A stretch of 64,000 bases of DNA from Platynereis dumerilii. Its lineage: Eukaryota; Annelida; Polychaeta; Phyllodocida; Nereididae. Shown here in pieces: positions 46,745-58,980 of the stretch. The notes beneath the pieces were generated by a model that was not told where the DNA came from, did no database searches, and saw only the letters and a program-made list of their open reading frames with translations. The DNA lies in the NCBI GenBank assembly GCA_026936325.1, contig JAPTHN010000042.1, positions 2,852,001-2,916,000 of the forward strand, in the 5' to 3' direction. The position numbers and the translations under genes are program-made. Every line of letters starts with the position of its first letter. The first letter of the stretch is position 1.

Positions 46745-47150
46745 TATGGCAAGTGTCAAAGCTACCTTGCAGCCAGGAAATTTGATATGGAAAAAGAGGG
46801 TACTGTTGCACAGTGAAAATGGCACTTTGTGTGTCATCATGCTGATAATTTGTCATTCATACCCAATGCTTTCAATGCTGATTAGATACAGGGAGACTAA
46901 TCCCAGTCGTTGGTGACAGCTAAACAAAAGGATTATGCGTCTGATTTTTAACTCCAAAATCATTTACGACAAATCAAATGGCCTTCTCTAGATCATGACT
47001 AATCAAACAGCCTTCAATGATGAATGAGTAGAAGATGACACTTCATCAGGTATCATGAGTCACAAAGTGCCATTTTCACAGTGCAACAGTCCACTCTTTT
47101 TGCATATCAAATTTCTTGGCTGTAATGTAATCTTCACAAAAATCATTTTA
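46745..47150. repeat. Inverted repeat pair with 95-100 bp arms
   Basis: 46745-46845 and 47053-47150 are inverse copies at about 80 percent, sharing AAAGTGCCATTTTCACAGTG and TTGCATATCAAATTTC-like sequence, with a loop of about 210 bp. This could be a decayed fold-back element or an inverted duplication. The arms lie next to the duplicate block at 47150. Confidence 0.7.
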
Positions 47151-48055
47151 TTTTCTAGCACAATACGATCTCTTATGATGCATCAAAAATGTAATTTCAT
47201 TTTTTTAGTGTCTTACAACTGTCAAAAGGATACGTAATTCAGGATTTCAGTGACAGCTCTGACTTTTCAAAAGGAATGTTGTGAAATATTCATGAAGGTT
47301 TCAAGATGTTATTGTCTCATATTTGGCAGTAATGATAGCACCAATAGAACGAGAGAGAGAGTGGACGTGTTCAAAAGAAAATTTAAATTTGTAAGTGCTA
47401 AATAATTAAGTTTACTTCCAAAAATTGAATTATCATGAATTAAGAAATAGAAAAACCGTATTCAGGCAAGCATCACCATGGCTAGTATTGGCTGCCCTAG
47501 TACCCTTGTTTATCATAAAAATTACACCTTAGGCCTACAATTAGAAGGAAAGCCTCTGAAGGATATCACGAAACTAAATTAATTTGATGTTAAATGGGCA
47601 TGTAAATTCCGCATATTTCAAGACTGACCCCTCACTTTAAAAAACCTGAATGAGCCAAACTGTTCAACGGCACTTTTAAGCACATACTGCGCATTCCAAG
47701 AGATTTTATGATTTTGAACAAACTTTTATGCGTATTGTCTGCCACCGCCATTTTAAACTGTCAAAGAATATTTTGACTTGATCTGGATTTTACGACATCG
47801 TTCAGAGCTAATAAATCATTTTCGTAATGACATTATGTCTTATTGTGTTAATCATGCCTCACTTGTCATGATGAAATTATTCGAAAATTACATGTCATTG
47901 TGATCATCAGTTATCCTTTATGTCAAACAGACAGCAACATTGTCTTTTAAGAGAATTCTTCTCTTGCATGATGATGCTCATTTTCAACAGAGGGAGCTGC
48001 TCCGTTAGATTTCTCTCATGTGGTCATGTGACCACGAACATCCATGACATCATCA
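47150..48055. repeat. Diverged duplicate block, partner of 36480-38235
   Basis: Matches the other block at both ends. The middle (47380-47750) is not obviously homologous. Contains the shared CAACATTGTCTTTTAAGAGA and CATGTGGTCATGTGACCAC stretches. No coding function. Confidence 0.65.
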
Positions 48056-51000
48056 CAGGATTCGTTATTCCATGCTCTGTCCTGCTTTCATTAAAACAAT
48101 GTCATGTTGTTATGAATTATATTGATTGGAGATGATCACAGTATAATATCTTTGCCATGAAAGATGTAATGCAGGAACCATTTTAATTGACCGTGCTCGT
48201 TGTTGAGATGTCCATGCAGTATGATTAAATGTTAAAAATAACTCTACCATGTGTCTCCAACATGTACTTCTGACACTTTGAAGCGGTAGTGTCTCATGTC
48301 TTTTGGGAGGTTTGAACCTATATTGACCCGCAGAATTTTCACTTTCAGATCCTCGCAAGAACTGTTTACATGCAAAGAAAGTAATCATTACTTTTGAGTA
48401 TATACTCTCTTTTATCCTTGTAAAAAAACTTCCATTGATCATGCTGTTATATGGCGTGCAATTCTCGATAATTTCAAAAAAAGAAGCAGGCAATTCCAAT
48501 TTATGCTACAACATTTTGAAAAAGCGTCCCTATAGCGTTTTTTTTTAAAGATCAAAAGGACAAATCTTGCCCCTCTCCCCTGCCCCACCCATGGACTAGG
48601 GCAGGGGGGAGACTGTTGCCTCCTCATTTGCTGTGTCCTCCTCTTGTCCTACTAAGCTTTCCACTAAAAACATAGCACTTTTATTTAATCTGATTTTTTT
48701 TTGGAACAACAGAACGTCACTCAGCCAATATGTCAAGTGCAGTATGTGCCTACATTGCATTGATTCCTCGCAGGTAACTGTGAATAACCAGAATCGCGTG
48801 GTATTCAAATCACCTGTTATGAATTAAAAACTAGATTGAATTTCAGCTCAATTATTTATAGTACGGAGAACAAGTCCATCACAGACTACAAATAGTTGTA
48901 ATTGAATTGTCTGTTAGTCTTTCGATGGAGTTCTGAAATCCCTGGGTAGTTGAGCCCTTGTTCGTATTGTAGCACAACATTAGCATATTATTTCCATAAA
49001 ATTATATAAATTAACTGTTATATCAGATCTGAAAAAGATAATGATATCATGGTTATTGATAGTTTTTCTAGAATTTTGCAAATTTTATCTCCATAAAGGA
49101 AGATAGATAACAGAAAAAACATAACTGCTCTGAAAAAAAAAACCCCAAAAAACAACATGCAAATGATAATTGATCCAACAACGAATGATCACATGCGATA
49201 CTTTTCAAGTTTTTGCGAGTGATGATTGTTCCATCTAAAAATGAAAGTGCAAGTTTCATGAAGTTATATGTGTTCATTAAAAAGAGAGGAAAAGCATTGT
49301 GTTAAATTGAAAATCTTTAATTCTATCAATTACTCAATGTCTTTGAATAAAACATTGACAGCTGCAACTGAGGTTTTTAATGAATTAAAAACTTGATTGA
49401 ATTTCAACTCAATTGGATTAGCAGAGTGAACCACTTTTTCTAAGGCATCAGCTTCCTTCACCAGCTAGACAACACATCATGTTGATTAAATTGTCTGGTC
49501 CTCTCCAGAAGGAGACTGGAATTCATAGATAGGCATTCCCAAGGGGAGGCCCCCCCCCCACAAAAAATGGTAACACCAAAAAATGTATAGGCCTATATTG
49601 AGAAGCAATGGTGTCCAAGTGAGTTTTATTTAAAGTGGTATGCAATTTGCATCATGAAAATCCTTGAAATATTTTGTGATTTCCAAAATGGCAATGTGCG
49701 TTAGATCCACAAACTCTTGGAAAGTTTAAGCCTTGCTCAAATTCACTAATAATGATTGGTAGGTTTGCTATTCAGTATGGTGCATGAGCGCCGGTGAGCA
49801 GATGTATCTGGATTGGGCACTATATAAAATCATACATTATGTAATATACAACATAAATTCGATATTGTTATTTTTTCGAGCTTCTAAGTTCAATCAACTC
49901 CATCAACTCCAACTATTTTTTTTTGGAGTTGCATCTATACCTTTCCACCTTATGAATTAAACACTCAACCAGACTATGACCCCCTAGTTTCTTTAACCAT
50001 AGGGACATTTGACAGACCACAGGAAGCTAGAATGGAATTGAACCAAGTTTTTTTTTCAACTTTTACAGGAATGAGAATTTAGAAGTGATTGGAAGGAAGG
50101 TTGCAGACTTTAGAAATATTAAAAAAGGCCACACTTTGTGCTGGGAGTCCTGGAAACAGATTGTTTCGGATAGGTATACCTTGTATTCATTCAGCTAGCA
50201 CAGCATGAATCATTCAGCATTAGCCTTATTCGATGCGATCCTTAAGAAACTGGCTCAATTTAAGGTGAACCTGGAAGAAATAAATAATTGATTCCGACTG
50301 CGAATGAATTATTAAAGCTGTTTGTGCCAGGAAAACAGTACAACTGTCTACCTTGGTTAAGGCTAAATTGACACTGAAAGATACATTAGAAAATACCACA
50401 TACTTGGCATTCTGTTTCACAATGCTGGCTGGAAACTGCCTAGAAGTGTTTCTGTTGTATGATGTATAGAAAATCTGATTATTGGACAATAACCTGAGTG
50501 AATGAATAATACTATGCATCTGTTCTCAGTCATTGCAATTGGCATCATTTTCAGCTTCATATTAATTCTGAACATTTATTAGAAAAGTTTTTTTGAACAT
50601 TTTTGGATAAACGGTTTGTATTACTTTCGCATTTTTTGTAAGGGCAAACTCCAAAATGAGCAATGAAAATATGTTGTTGGATATCAACAAACTTTTATAA
50701 AGTAAGGATAGCTGTCAAATGTGAGGGAAGGGAAAAGGCAATGAGTAGAATAAAATAATCTAATCTTTTTAAAAAGTATGTTATCAAATATTCATTTGAT
50801 GGTTGAAGATTTCTTTCAGATTTTTGTGACAGGTTTGACAACAAAAACATGCAAACGGGAGAGAGTTAATCTCTGTGAATTGAAATTTGTCACATTTTAA
50901 AGAATTTCCTTTTTTTTCATTGTGGTAATGAGCCAATCTGTTTCAAATACATTAATGCATTTTTTTTTCAACCTTATCTTCCCTTTACGAGTATAGTGTG

Positions 51001-51114
51001 TCAGTGTGTACAAGTATAACGGTTTTTGCGAATATATGCACTGCATAGCTGATACAGGAACCTGGGTCTTTCCTAAATGCCCAATTTGATAATGACACAA
51101 GACGAATTTGAACA
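48056..51114. other. AT-rich sequence, no gene seen
   Basis: Several short frames but no recognisable domain. Repeat fragments related to 44735-44905 lie at 48825-48965 and 49362-49440. A fragment related to 36580-36700 lies at 50760-50880. A C-run lies at 49548-49560. Confidence 0.45.
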
Positions 51115-51910
51115 AAAAAAATATGCATAATGATTCTAAAAATCTTGCATGGTCATGTGCAATGTCAATCTGTCTTCAGGAAAGCTGACAATGTTTGCTT
51201 TAATCATGTTTCTGCAATTTGGTCATATAGGCCTAATAAATAGGATGAGAATATTAAGAAACACGAAAAGACGTTGCTAGTGGTAATTATGTCTCCATCT
51301 CAGAGTGTCAAAAGTTATGATTGTGATGGTTAAGGACAGGGGCAGACTGGCGACATTTTGGGCCCGTTGCAAAATAAGTCGATGGGCCAGACATTCCTAT
51401 TTGCGATATTTCTCCATTCATGCCATTTCTATATAGGGCCATCTCACACTGGGGCCCTAAGCTAAAACTTTGATTGTAACACTCGGTCTCACACTTGTTC
51501 ACAAAGATTGACTTTTTGGCGTTTTTTCTTTATTTTTTAAGATGTTTTGGCATTTTGCATGGGCCCCCTGTGTGCTTGGGTCAGTAGCATCTACCAATCC
51601 GCCATGTATATAATAGGCCAGTACGCCTCTGGTTTAGGAACTTATATAGCGATAGGTAGGTTGGATATGGTTGACTTTGCTCAATGGAGTGTTGTCTGTT
51701 CAGTGTGTGATTTAAGAAAAGAAGAGATGAGACGGAATGAAAATAAGAGGATGAGGAAGAAGAGACGAGACAAGAAGAGATAAGAAGAGAAGAGAAGACA
51801 TGGGACGAGATGGAAAGAGAAGACATGGGATGAGAAAAGAAAAATGAGAAGAGATGAGAAGAGATAAGAAGAGTAAGACATGAGATGAGATGGGATGGTA
51901 TGAGATCAGT
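51115..51910 (-). repeat. Inverted third copy of the 30-36 kb unit
   Basis: 51115-51310 is the reverse complement of about 31770-31960 (GTCATGTGCAATGTCAATCT), and 51716-51910 is a degenerate GAAGA/GATGA purine tract, the complement of the TCTTC microsatellite, in the order expected for an inverted copy. A hAT-like MITE (51337-51631) lies between. Further right, 53800-54010 matches the reverse complement of about 30940-31160, so the inverted copy probably extends to there. Confidence 0.65.
51337..51631. mobile_element. hAT-like MITE, second copy
   Basis: Relative of 6137-6449 (GGGCCCGTTGCAAAATAAGT, CATGGGCCCCC). The ends are CAGGGGCAGACTGGCG and the inverse of CAGAGGCGTACTGGCC. The flanking octamers GTTAAGGA and GTTTAGGA match at seven of eight positions, as expected for an aged 8-bp hAT duplication. 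Confidence 0.8.
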
Positions 51911-53769
51911 GGAGAAGAAGCGAGCTGGGACAATTTTCAATGCATTGAGTACTTTTGTTGCAGAGTTAAGATGATACCAGACAGTCAAAAAGCACCAATT
52001 AAAAAAAATCTCTTACATATACCACATGTGCAATTGTGCATGACATGATGACAAGAGTGGCTCAATAGTTCCTTGTTGCTTCCCAAACAGGAGGAAGCAT
52101 CATTGCCCACCAGACTTAAAATTGATGAATGCCTGATACAATCAGTTGGTCCTTATATTTGTACATAAGTTTTATTTGACGTTGAATTCAAGTTACTCAG
52201 AAAGTCAAAACCTTGTGTTTCTATTGTCTTTGTCAGAAATTTGTGAAATCAGTGCTTGATTGGATAAATTTCATGTCTCATGTTTAGTGTTTTATATGGA
52301 TGTAATTAAGCAATTTGTATACATTGAGGGAAGTCTATAATCATTCACATCAGAAGTGACAAGCAATTTCAGTGTGGCATCGCCTAATTTACATCGTCAA
52401 TGAAGATATGTTAAATTGAGCAAGATTAAGGCCATAACATTAAGATAAGGCTAAAGTGGTGAAACATTGGGTTTGGTCCTTTATCGCTATTCATTTTGAA
52501 CTAATGTGACAAAAACTTACTCAGGAACTGTGGATTGAGAAAAAAATATTGATTTCTTCATTTGTTTTTGAAATATCTTGAGAATATGCATGTTCGCCAA
52601 TGGGGAATTACATTATAAACTTCAAGTGAATTCTGGTAAAGGTAAGTACTTATAGAATGGGCCAAAATTTTACATGTGACTTTTACTATATAAACTGCAA
52701 CATCAGACAAAGGTCAATCTCTATTGGAAAATATTGAGGGCACCTGAAACACCCTAGTATACATATTTATTAAAATTATGTTATTCAAATTTTCTTTCAA
52801 ACATAAAATGACAATGGATTTTGAATAATGACATCAGGAGAACTGTGGATTGGTTTTTCATATATTTTCAGCAAATCTAATGTGATCTACCTCAGGGGTT
52901 GGAGTGAGCATAGAAGTGTGGGCCTGGAGGGGTAAGGGTGAAAACTGATGGGTGTGGAAGGGCAAGCATTTTCTTGAGTATAGATATGGGAAATTGGGAA
53001 TTAGGAAATTTTTGAAGCTGTACTTTGTGTGATATCATATTAGATCAAGCCCTCAACTATTGTAATAGCATATCTCACATCTTACAAACTTTAGATACGT
53101 GAAGTCCTGAGTCACATTTCACAGCCCAAGCCCATTTGTTAATTAACTTAGCAGAACGATGAGTCATTCCTTCCTAATGTCTCAGTCTTGTTCCTGTGCC
53201 AATCTCAACCGGGTGATGTAGATTGATGGTGTCTTAATAATTCATTACGAATGATACATCATGGAGAGAGGCCTGCTTCTTCATGCTTTACTTTTTCTGT
53301 GATCTTGCTATCTTCTCAGGAGATTCTCATGTTTCCTGTCGTAAATTTAAAAGGGTTATCTTGTGACATGTTATTGTGGAAAATAGCATTGCAGTTTCAG
53401 TCGATACAGTGTATGTAACACAGTATTTATTTTTCTTTTATCCAGATAGTTCAAATGACCACCATCCACCAATCATGTCAGACAGTGAATTTGAGAGGCC
53501 ATTAATAAATTAAGTAATGCCAGGGAGAATGTCCCCTGCATGCTCCAGTGTTTAGTTATGTTTCTACACTTTGAGAATGTAGAGTCAGAAATTGTTACAA
53601 AGAAGAGAGTGACAGTTTTTGTCTTAATTATATGTAATTTTTTAATTCTCTGTTTCAGTTCAGGATTTCTCTTATCAGCATAAAAAGGTACTCCATTTCA
53701 AACATAACAACAATTTACATGATAAGAAGATATATGATGCATTTTAAAATTATTTGTGGATACAAAGTT
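51911..53769. other. Non-coding sequence with repeat fragments
   Basis: No gene recognised. 52300-52450 is an inverted relative of 45990-46160. 53180-53290 (CTCAACCGGGTGATGTAGAT) is a short diverged fragment of the tandem array (compare 8330-8400 and 18470-18545). Confidence 0.45.
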
Positions 53770-54345
53770 AACTGAAGTCTGCCATTACTACATATTTACA
53801 TCACATCAGTATTTCCCGGTGCTTAATTTCTGCTGTCATATTTTGTAAAATGTGCAGAAACGATCAGATGCTCTTCGCAGGAAAAATGGCATCTCATTCA
53901 CACTACATGATGAAAATGCATATGGAGTGTTACACATGTAGAAATATTCATGGATGTCACATGCAAATTACTATTAATGATCTTCTCTGGACAGCAACAA
54001 CAGATAATGACATGAAGAAACCCAATGAGGAAAATACGCACAGAAACAACTAGGCAGATATTACTTACACGCTTAACAAAAAGGTCTCATATGGATCCTT
54101 TAAGGATTCTATAAGCTGGTATAGATAAGGGACCCCAAAGGTTCAATACTCAACTATAAAAATGTTAAAACAGCAAACAAAAACAGTATTTAGATATCCA
54201 GTTGCACTGAACTCCCACAATGGAACCCCTTTCTTTCAAGTTGGGAGCATAGGGTCCTGTCATAGGGCCTTCCCATCCAGTATTGAAACCTTTTCAATTC
54301 AATTGAACCCTAAACAAATTTAGAACCTTTTTTTGGCTGTGGATT

Positions 54346-54912
54346 CATTATATTCGCACAGAGAAACGGCCGCAGGCCGGTTCGCGAAGCGAAGTTGAGC
54401 ACAGGAGAGGACTCAAAAATCTGTGCAGTGAAGGTCTCAACATCAACAGTTCACAGTTGGAAATTAGGTCAAGCGGGTCCAGCTTCTTATCAATGATATA
54501 GTTTCGTATATAAAAAAAATAACATATTCATCTTCAAAAGTGTCTTTAAAATTCAATTTTCTCCAGTAATATTCCCTGTACCTATAATTTTTTTAGAATG
54601 GTTAATTATTAGCCTTGACAAGCTAAATCAAATTATTAACAAGTGATTCATTGAATATCAAAACAGACAACAAGAACACATAACAAAATTAGCTGCATAA
54701 TCATTATAAACTGATGATTATGTAACAGTGAGCAATTAATCTACATGCAAGTCATGTTATTGTGTTTATTACTATTATGCTATTATGTAGGCCTAATGTC
54801 AACAATCTAACCTAGACTTAAATTTGGCAGCCTTTAGCGTTGTCTGCCTTTTACCATTGAGATGATTATTGATCAGTCTACCAATATTAGGCCTATTTAT
54901 CTATTTAATATT

Positions 54913-54959
<47 letters not shown>

Positions 54960-54960
54960 G

Positions 54961-54999
<39 letters not shown>

Positions 55000-55148
55000 G
55001 TCTGTCTATCCATCTATCTATTTATCTACATTGTATCTATTATATATTTTTTCTCTCTGTTATTCTATTATAAAGGTTATGGTGACGCTGTAAATCCTAA
55101 AACTTTGAAGTTCTGCGCGAATTTCATGGCAGTGCCATTTACATGCAT
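54346..55148. repeat. Dispersed element, copy 2
   Basis: About 800 bp relative of 36874-37709 with the same ends (TATTCGCACAGAGAAACGG, CTGCGCGAATTTCATGGCAG). Slightly diverged throughout. It lies in block R but not in block L, so it inserted after the block duplication. Confidence 0.6.
54912..55025. repeat. TATC microsatellite
   Basis: About 28 TATC units with three TGTC variants and one CATC. Confidence 0.95.
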
Positions 55149-55450
55149 TAAGAGTGCAGAGGGCATTCTAACCTCACCTGCTGTCAGGACAACTTCACAA
55201 CAGTTGACGTCCCCTAATGTCAAACTAGGTCAAATTGCCCACAGGGGTATTCTTGACTTGAGACATCAATGGTTGCAGTTCAACGAGAGGACGAAAAATG
55301 ACTATTCATTAACACATTAGAAATGTAGTCATCATTTCAGCAAAACTAAAAAAAAAAAAATTTTGTGGAACGAGAAGAGTCTTTCAAAAAGGATCAATCC
55401 ATGTTTTATGCATCTCATGCGTGACATGCATGTGCAACGTAATCATGATA

Positions 55451-55629
55451 CGGTGGTCCCTGCATTATGAGACCCCCTGTTGTAAGACTGCCTTGTCTTA
55501 TGTGACTGCCTTCCTCCCGCAGTAAGTAGTATTTTTAGTGCATTTTTCACCCCGACAAGAGACCGCAACCGACGAGAGACTGCTTCATGACTGCAGGAGG
55601 AGCCGTCTTATAACGCAAGGACCACGCAG
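55451..55629. mobile_element. pogo/Tigger-like MITE, second copy
   Basis: Ends CGGTGGTCCCTGCATTATGA and the inverse of CTGCGTGGTCCTTGCGTTA, with TA at both sides. Related to 17647-17823. Confidence 0.65.
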
Positions 55630-56512
55630 TATCCGTCAGACAAGACTTTTTAACAGAACATCCAAATAGCAACATAAAATGACTATTCACTTACAAATTA
55701 TCAATATATTTTTTTCTGGTATCGCATAAAGACTCTGCAGCTGCTTCCTGTAAAATTAAAAATATTTAAACAAACTTTAATGATCAGAGCATTAGATTAG
55801 GAAACCAAATACACCGGCTGCTGACCAATAAATTTCGCAGTCACGCGTTATAAATTGCACAAAGGCACCTACGTATACATGCACACATATGTTGTACTAC
55901 ATGTACAATTTCCTCTCTGCACAAGAATTTACTTCTTCCAAGAAAAAAAAAAACATTTAAGAATTATGATGGATTGCTGCATATAATGATGGAACATTCG
56001 AATTTGTGCTGCAATTCATCATTCCACTACATATGGTGAGCAATTCTTGAAGTCAAGACTTTTTCTGAAATGCAGAAAATTGAAACACATAAAAAAGATA
56101 GGAAACAGGAATACTATACAGCGTATAAGCAGTTCTTGAGAAGATGTAGAGTGAGACCAACTTTTTGAATATTATCACAATCCAAAAACAGCTAACCACT
56201 AGATTCGGTGTTCTTTACATATATCTTCTAGAATCTTGTTTTATTACAATTTATGGTCAAGCAAATTAGTCAATATTTGCCATATCCACAAAATAAATTC
56301 GAGAGATAAGATTAGGTTAACTTTATTTGTTGATTGGGAGTCCCTCTATATAAAGTATACATTTAATTGTCAAGGTCAAGGGTCAAGGGACCCCCTTTAC
56401 AAGTCAGACATTAGGTAATTCAAAAAATTAGAAAATGAGTGAAAGAAAAGAAAAGAAAATCCAGAATAGATTAGAAAATTTGTGGTTATATAGATTGTTC
56501 AAATGGAAAAAT

Positions 56513-57185
56513 AAACCTGCATGAGTTCAAACCCTGGATGGGCAACCAAAAATTTTTAGAGTACCTTCATGAGCACATTCCCAGTTGAATGTTGTTCATA
56601 TTATACGTTATATTGGTGGCCCCTTGTACCGGTGTCTGTGCGGGGCAAGTAAAGATCTCTCACATGGATGCACTGAGGTACATGGCTTTACTGTGCGAAA
56701 AAAAATCATCACACCAAGGGGGATCATAGCATTATGGAATCTTTAATTAAGATTTAAGAGCAGGGCAGGGAATGGACACACATAGAGTAACTTGATTATG
56801 CACGTTTAAGAACAGCTGAAGAAAGTTGAATTTTCTCTTGAGGTGTCCGTTTCCTGCTCTGCCTGATATCAGTCTTTTGACAAAGTGGCCAATCAGAGAC
56901 TTTCATGGTTACAAGTAAAATGTGGATTCCCAGATGCAGGCCAGCATAGAAATCCCACAGAACGTTGTCTCGCTACCCAAATTCGTTTTTTTTTATCTAC
57001 TACTATCCAGAAGGTGGCGTACAAGGCTAGCTCCAAAAAATCATTTTTTTCCACCAGGGACCTGATTATTTTTACACCAATGCTTGTTTCTACGTGCCAC
57101 TCCCTCTCCATCTTATCGATCGACCCTCATGAGCACACAGAACTGGGCTTAGAGGACGGCACTTAACATATATCTACATGTCTCT
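56513..57185 (+). mobile_element. SINE copy, interrupted
   Basis: 56513-56690 and 57085-57185 match consecutive parts of the SINE at 33699-34065 (box B TGAGTTCAAACCC, then CTTCATGAGCA; then CGATCGACCCTCATGAGCAC). About 390 bp between them is unrelated and unidentified. The box A part of the head is not recognisable. Block L lacks this segment. Confidence 0.6.
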
Positions 57186-58980
57186 ACCTTACTATCTATC
57201 TATTATACTTCTTGTCTTGAAAATTGCATTTTAAACATTCCAAAATATCTGGCAATTTCCAAGTTGCACACCCTATTTGTTGTTGTCTCAATTACTCATT
57301 ATGATGCTTTGCCGTATTTGACTTTTCAAACATTCATGTGGCATCATCTGCTGCAAATAAGTTTGAATCCATTTTTATTGCTGTTACAGAGTAGTGCCTC
57401 TCAGACAAACTCTGAATCATTGAGGATGCGTTGGCATGTCTGTGCATGAAATCCCATCTCAAATCAATGACTCCCTCTTGAAACAAGCCATGCATAGGAC
57501 ATGTTAAATTAACGCACGCAGTAAAATTTTTGAAGACTTGTAGTACATGTATATTTAAAAAACATCCTGAAGCGATCTTTTGTTGGATAATTTAATTTGT
57601 CATTCATAGATATAGATATACAGTAAATGAGGTATTTATATTTGTATTCAAATTGCAAGCCTTGTCTGAAATATTGACTCCGCTCCATCATCAATGTGCA
57701 ATATGACAAAGAAAGATACCATTTTTCAGCATTTTTAGAAATATGTATGCTGTGATAAATGATCATAAATCCAATGGCAATATAGACAATTAGAAACAAA
57801 TCAGACTAGTGAATCACTGCTGAAATGTCAACTGCTTTTAGCCTTGGGACATATTCTATCTGGATGGAATTCTTCTGCATAGTCCTTTTCTGAGTAGTCT
57901 TAATTGGAATCTTGATGCAGTTATAAGGCATTTAATTGTAAGCTAATTGATAAGTGACTCCCTTTTAAATATATACTGAATAGTGAGAAGAGAAAATGGA
58001 AAACAATTTTTTCAATGAATCGGAAATTTTAAACCAGACTCATATTCAAATAACATTACTACATGTATATACAGGGTGACCCACCTCAACTTGTGCATGA
58101 CTTTAACATTTTACTGAAGACAACAAAAATGAGACAGGCAATTTTTGAAAACATATTTGTCGAATTGGTAGTAATGTCTGTTAAATAAAGTGAGTTAAAA
58201 GCCTCTGCAATAATTCTATCAAAAATTACAGGCAAGTGAAAATGTGTCCCTGTTTTATTTTGTGCCGAAAAATCAGCCGCGAAGAATTCAAAGTGCACTA
58301 GCATCACCAAAGTCCTCCAAAACTGCCTGAAATGACTCTGATATGCAAAAGGAGGTTCTTGAGGAAGGGAATGGATGGTGTTTGTGAGATTTAGAGTCCA
58401 GTGTATGTTACCAAGTCAGAAAATTTAGAATGACAACCAGTCGGAGACAAACAGTCAAAATTTGGCAAAACAATTAGCATAACCAACAGACAGATGATTT
58501 CCAACCCAAAATAGTAAGGTATTATGATTGTCAGACTCAATAGAAACGTAAAATATGACACTCAGGTTTTAAAAGCAAAGAGAAAAAGTAAAGCAACACT
58601 TCTACCAAAATCCATTTTTGGTGTCATCTAGAAAGTCACAAATTTCCATCCCTCAAAATCTAGTCTTATTTTGACCAATATTTGCGATGGAAACACATGG
58701 TTCTGTAATACTGCCAGGTGCAGAAGATTCCCCTCAACAAATTCACCCTGTCATTTTGCCCAGAAATCCAAGTCAAGTAATTTTTCTTGGAGATATAAGA
58801 TTCATTGATGACAATTTATGTACATTATTGAAACCATTAAAAAAGTGGCGGATAAACACATCAATGCTCAAATTGAAAGTGATTAATGATATTCCCATGT
58901 AAAATGAAGCTATTCAAATGCTTATCGTGAGGTAACAACAATTTTTGCCCACCCATCACTGGTAATAGACCCCAGGAAAT

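Noticed and set aside
54862-55320. 152-codon frame with isoleucine-tyrosine-leucine-serine repeats
   Set aside because: The repeated part is the TATC microsatellite and the rest shows no domain.
58687-58902. 71-codon frame in the 3.0 kb TIR element as a transposase remnant
   Set aside because: No catalytic motif or helix-turn-helix could be recognised and it is very short.
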